NCBI GenBank assembly: GCA_027923505.1
Contig: BROI01000012.1
Span: forward strand, 620,001-684,000
From: Mayamaea pseudoterrestris
Lineage: Eukaryota > Bacillariophyta > Bacillariophyceae > Sellaphorales > Sellaphoraceae
Length of the DNA: 64,000 nt
Reading direction: 5' to 3'
Both the position numbers and the translations under genes were made by a program. Positions 61,027 through 64,000 of the stretch are shown here, in pieces. Numbering within the stretch: position 1 is the stretch's first letter; each line of letters starts with the position of its first letter. A model generated the notes under the pieces. The model ran no database searches. It saw only the letters and a program-made list of their open reading frames with translations, and was not told the DNA's origin.

Positions 61027-63399
61027 ATGCGGACAGGCGGGCAGCAGCAAAATCTTGTCTTCATGATAATGCTGACGAGTTTCTTGCGAACAAGTAGTAG
61101 CGCCTTTTCAAGGCGTTCGTTGATATTACGTCGACCCTCTTCGACGACTTGTGCTACTCGAACAACAATGTACCAGCGAAGGACATTTGCATCTCGTGCA
61201 ATTAACAATAATCAGGAGTGGGATGTCATTGTCGTTGGCGGAGGACACGCCGGATGCGAGGCGGCCGCCGCAGCTGCTCGCATGGGCGCCAAGACTGCAC
61301 TGGTGACGCAGCGATTAGACACTGTCGGCGAATTGTCGTGCAATCCAAGCATAGGAGGAATTGGCAAAGGACATCTAGTGAGGGAAGTGGATGCGCTGGA
61401 TGGATTGATCGGAAAGATTGCGGATGAAGCTGGAATTCATTACAGAATGTTGAATCGACGCAAAGGACTTGCCGTTCGTGGTCCTCGCGCGCAAATGGAT
61501 CGTGACTTATACAAGAAAGCCATGCAGAATTGTCTACGAGATTATCCAAACTTGTCTTTGGTAGAAGCAAGCGTCCAAGACTTGCTGTTGGACGAGAGTA
61601 GTAGCGGAACTGTCATGGAAAGTATGGCGCCAATGGCAAATCCAAGCATGCTTGGAAGCACTAGTCGAACTGACGTTTCCGAACAGCAACAGCGCATGAT
61701 GGAGTCGGCGGCAACAATGAAGCGTCATGCAAGGATTCGCGGCGTCAAGGTGGAACTCTCTGATGGCGCAACGCAGGAATTAGTTTCGCGAGCGGTGGTG
61801 ATTACGACTGGTACCTTTTTACGAGGCGTCTTGCTCATGGGCAAGGACAGATACGCCGGCGGCCGGCATTTGCGCGACTCAGAGCAGGTTGAACCTCCGT
61901 CAGTCGGATTGGCAAAGACACTGGAGCGATTCGACTTTCCACTCGGTCGGCTCAAGACTGGAACGCCCCCGCGCATTGATGGAACGACAATTGATTGGGA
62001 TATACTGCAGATTCAGCCGTCGGAAAATCCAGCGCAACCATTTTCGCATGTTTTGCAGTTTAATGAGGAACAGCCGCCGAATATTGCAGCTGGCAGAGTC
62101 ATTGATTGTTACCAGACGGCAACTAACGAGGAGACGCACAAGCTTGTCATGGAGTTTGAACATACTTTGCCAGAGTACGATGGCATGGAAGGCAAAGGAA
62201 ACGGTCCGCGATATTGTCCGTCTCTCTATAAAAAGGTACAACGCTTTTCGGAGCGCAATAGTCACAATTGCTTTCTCGAGCCAGAAGGCTTGAGTACAGA
62301 CATTGTATATCCGAACGGCATGAGCGGCCCATTTCCACCAGAGATTCAGCTAAAAATCATGCGCAGCATGAAGGGTCTCGGCGCCGTCGAAATTGTTCGG
62401 CCTGGATACGACGTGGAGTACGATTTTGTCAATCCACAATCACTCACACATACACTGGAAACGAAACGAATCGGCGGCTTGTATCTGGCAGGTCAAATCT
62501 GCGGCACGACTGGTTATGAGGAAGCTGCGGCCCAGGGAATTATTGCCGGAGCAAATGCTGGCCAATCAGCAGTAGCTGCCTCTTCGGGCGACACAGCTCC
62601 TTTACCTTTTGTAATTGGGCGTGATGAAGGTTACATTGGGGTGCTTATTGACGATTTAGTGACGCGGGGTACATTAGAACCTTATCGAATGTTCACTTCT
62701 CGAGCAGAATATCGCATCAGCTTACGAGCAGACAATGCCGACTTGCGATTGACGCGCAAGGGGGCCGAGTGTGGTCTTGTAGTCGATGACGAAAGGATAT
62801 CTGCCGTGGATGCTCGCGAGCTCATGATTGATGATCGAATCAGGCGTCTGCAAGCATTTGACTTGAAGGTGGTTGACTGGGCTGCACGTGGCGGCAATAG
62901 TCTAATGGGAGGGCAGCAGATCAACCGCAAAAAGGGTCAGAAGAAGACTGCGGAAGAGGTCCTCATAATGCCTCATGTTTCATTAAAAGACGTTGAAGAT
63001 ATTATGGTCGAGCATCTCTCACCTGATGACTTGTTGGAAGGTGGGCATGCAGATAGTCGGACGCCGCTCGCTGTTTTCGACACAGTTGAAGCGTCCATCA
63101 AATACAAGTCATACGTGAGACGACAATATAAAGATATGGAGAGCTGGCGGCGAGCGCAAGGACTTCGCATTCCTCCTGATGTTGTGTACGACCGGATAAA
63201 TTTGCCAACGCTAAGTATTGAGGAGCTTGAAAAGCTTCGAGATGCAAGACCAGCTACTTTTGCAGAGGCATCTCAAATCAGCGGCGTAACCCCACAAAGT
63301 CTTGTGTATTTGTACCACCATGTGAATCGTCGGAACCGACAACGAGACGGTCGGGCAAAATCATACGTTGCAAAGAAACGCGACATCGCAGCAGTATAG
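61027..63399 (+). CDS. MTO1: tRNA uridine-5-carboxymethylaminomethyl modification enzyme (MnmG/GidA/MTO1), organellar
   Basis: 790 residues from the ATG at 61027; a TTG two codons upstream is not used. Residues 1-60 are Arg/Ser-rich without acids, an organelle presequence. The core starts WDVIVVGGGHAGCEAAAAAA (FAD-binding GxGxxG type). It contains the family signatures GELSCNPSIGGIGKGHLVRE, VRGPRAQMDRDLY and GRLKTGTPPRIDG, then AGQICGTTGYEEAAAQGI and TSRAEYRISLRADNADLRLT. With MnmE/GTPBP3 it makes the xm5U34 wobble modification in mitochondrial or plastid tRNA. Insertions near 185-220 and 640-660 (GQQINRKKGQKKTAEE) are not usual. The C-terminal GidA helical domain is complete (ISGVTPQSLVYLYHHVNRR). 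Mitochondrion and plastid cannot be told apart. Confidence 0.95.
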   Translation: MRTGGQQQNLVFMIMLTSFLRTSSSAFSRRSLILRRPSSTTCATRTTMYQRRTFASRAINNNQEWDVIVVGGGHAGCEAAAAAARMGAKTALVTQRLDTVGELSCNPSIGGIGKGHLVREVDALDGLIGKIADEAGIHYRMLNRRKGLAVRGPRAQMDRDLYKKAMQNCLRDYPNLSLVEASVQDLLLDESSSGTVMESMAPMANPSMLGSTSRTDVSEQQQRMMESAATMKRHARIRGVKVELSDGATQELVSRAVVITTGTFLRGVLLMGKDRYAGGRHLRDSEQVEPPSVGLAKTLERFDFPLGRLKTGTPPRIDGTTIDWDILQIQPSENPAQPFSHVLQFNEEQPPNIAAGRVIDCYQTATNEETHKLVMEFEHTLPEYDGMEGKGNGPRYCPSLYKKVQRFSERNSHNCFLEPEGLSTDIVYPNGMSGPFPPEIQLKIMRSMKGLGAVEIVRPGYDVEYDFVNPQSLTHTLETKRIGGLYLAGQICGTTGYEEAAAQGIIAGANAGQSAVAASSGDTAPLPFVIGRDEGYIGVLIDDLVTRGTLEPYRMFTSRAEYRISLRADNADLRLTRKGAECGLVVDDERISAVDARELMIDDRIRRLQAFDLKVVDWAARGGNSLMGGQQINRKKGQKKTAEEVLIMPHVSLKDVEDIMVEHLSPDDLLEGGHADSRTPLAVFDTVEASIKYKSYVRRQYKDMESWRRAQGLRIPPDVVYDRINLPTLSIEELEKLRDARPATFAEASQISGVTPQSLVYLYHHVNRRNRQRDGRAKSYVAKKRDIAAV

Positions 63400-63494
63400 C
63401 ATCCTAACAGTAACGGCATAAAGTATGTCAAGTTTAATCAACTTTCTATTTTGTAAATGATGCTTTTTCTGATTCAACAAGCCATCTTTAATAC

Positions 63495-63953
63495 TTAAAT
63501 ACCCGTCTCGACGGCAAGAAGCACAAGTTTGTCCCTTTTCAAGTTCTCGGGTGCGTAGATGCCCCTGATCTGGAGAAGTCGGCGAATCGAGGAACTGTCC
63601 ATTGACTTCAGCGTCGCGCTGTACTTTTCGCAAGTCTTGTAAACTAGTTCAAACTTGCTCATGTGGCTGAGTGCCTTGTAGTTAAAACCTTCCAACAAAA
63701 CCTTTTCAAGGTCTTCCTTTGTCAGCATCTCATAGTTGCGCGTATCAAACGGCAAAGGCTTGCCATTCCCACCTCGGCCTCGGCGGCCTTGACGCTGCAA
63801 AGTAGATTGCCAACGAACCATGAGCGTGTTCAAATCCCCGCGGCAAACACTCGCCACTCCAACGTTGCCACCACGGCATGCCTGGTACGCCTTGTACACG
63901 AGAATGGCGGCAATGACAGAAAATGCTCCATATGCATGGCTGCTTTGTGCCAT
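63495..63953 (-). CDS. Small protein with N-terminal membrane segment and HeH/SAP-like tail
   Basis: 152 residues. A hydrophobic segment near the start (YGAFSVIAAILVYKAYQA, about 8-25) may be a membrane or signal anchor. A Gly/Arg-rich linker (QRQGRRGRGGNGKP) follows. The C-terminal half has two helix-extended-helix-like motifs, LTKEDLEKVLLEGFNYKALS and SIRRLLQIRGIYAPENLKRD, of the kind found in SAP, LEM or HeH domains. LEM-type proteins are anchored at the inner nuclear membrane, but their anchor is usually C-terminal. No family is named with confidence. It converges with MnmG; the upstream part is cut by the window edge only in its promoter. Confidence 0.7.
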   Translation of the reverse strand: MAQSSHAYGAFSVIAAILVYKAYQACRGGNVGVASVCRGDLNTLMVRWQSTLQRQGRRGRGGNGKPLPFDTRNYEMLTKEDLEKVLLEGFNYKALSHMSKFELVYKTCEKYSATLKSMDSSSIRRLLQIRGIYAPENLKRDKLVLLAVETGI

Positions 63954-64000
63954 GCTCGTTCGTCCTTCTAGCAGAGAGACAGCTCCACTTCTGCTAAAGT

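Overview
The window looks like nuclear DNA of a photosynthetic stramenopile, most likely a diatom. The reasons are short GT-AG introns (about 50-160 nt), a DUF6824-type protein, an HSF-type DNA-binding protein with a Gln/Asn-rich tail, a secreted Lys/Ser/Gly-rich silaffin-like protein, a Copia element resembling the diatom CoDi group, and M11 (gametolysin) and SPO11/TopoVI-A genes. The species is not determined; a centric diatom is a guess.

Layout. 1-600: tandem ~170-bp repeats. 0.7-28.9 kb: ordinary, tightly packed host genes on both strands: HAT1, a hidden M50-protease fragment, a Coq11-like reductase, a DUF6824 protein, a sulfotransferase-like type II membrane protein, the silaffin-like protein, a class I/II aminotransferase, NAA50, an unresolved spliced locus at 15.3-16.5 kb, a Gln-rich protein, an NFACT-R protein, an HSF, two diatom-type conserved proteins, and a coiled-coil trafficking-type protein. 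29.5-58.0 kb: a five-gene block present twice. Each block holds an AdoMetDC/aminopropyltransferase fusion gene, a vWA/alpha-kinase-like gene, an M11 metalloprotease, a dihydroorotase and a SPO11-like gene, and ends in a 69-bp minisatellite. Between the two copies lies a broken Copia element whose end sits exactly at the start of the second block. 60.6-60.8 kb: the same ~170-bp repeat family seen at position 1. 61.0-64.0 kb: organellar MnmG/MTO1 and a small membrane protein.

The two blocks do not diverge evenly. The first ~2.4 kb of copy B is full of small indels (its decarboxylase/transferase gene is dead). The next ~5 kb is almost identical to copy A with a constant offset of 18,724. The last ~2.4 kb again carries many substitutions. 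This suggests gene conversion over a central tract, or an assembly artefact. The genes do not form a pathway or operon; most neighbours are divergent or convergent.

The points most worth attention are the silaffin-like protein with three Cys modules, the duplicated vWA/zinc-ribbon/alpha-kinase-like gene, 42-bp (four helical turns) arrays of TGACGT-bearing units at three loci, the hairpin-forming 69-bp minisatellite, and a strongly over-represented 10-bp palindrome CTACCGGTAG.
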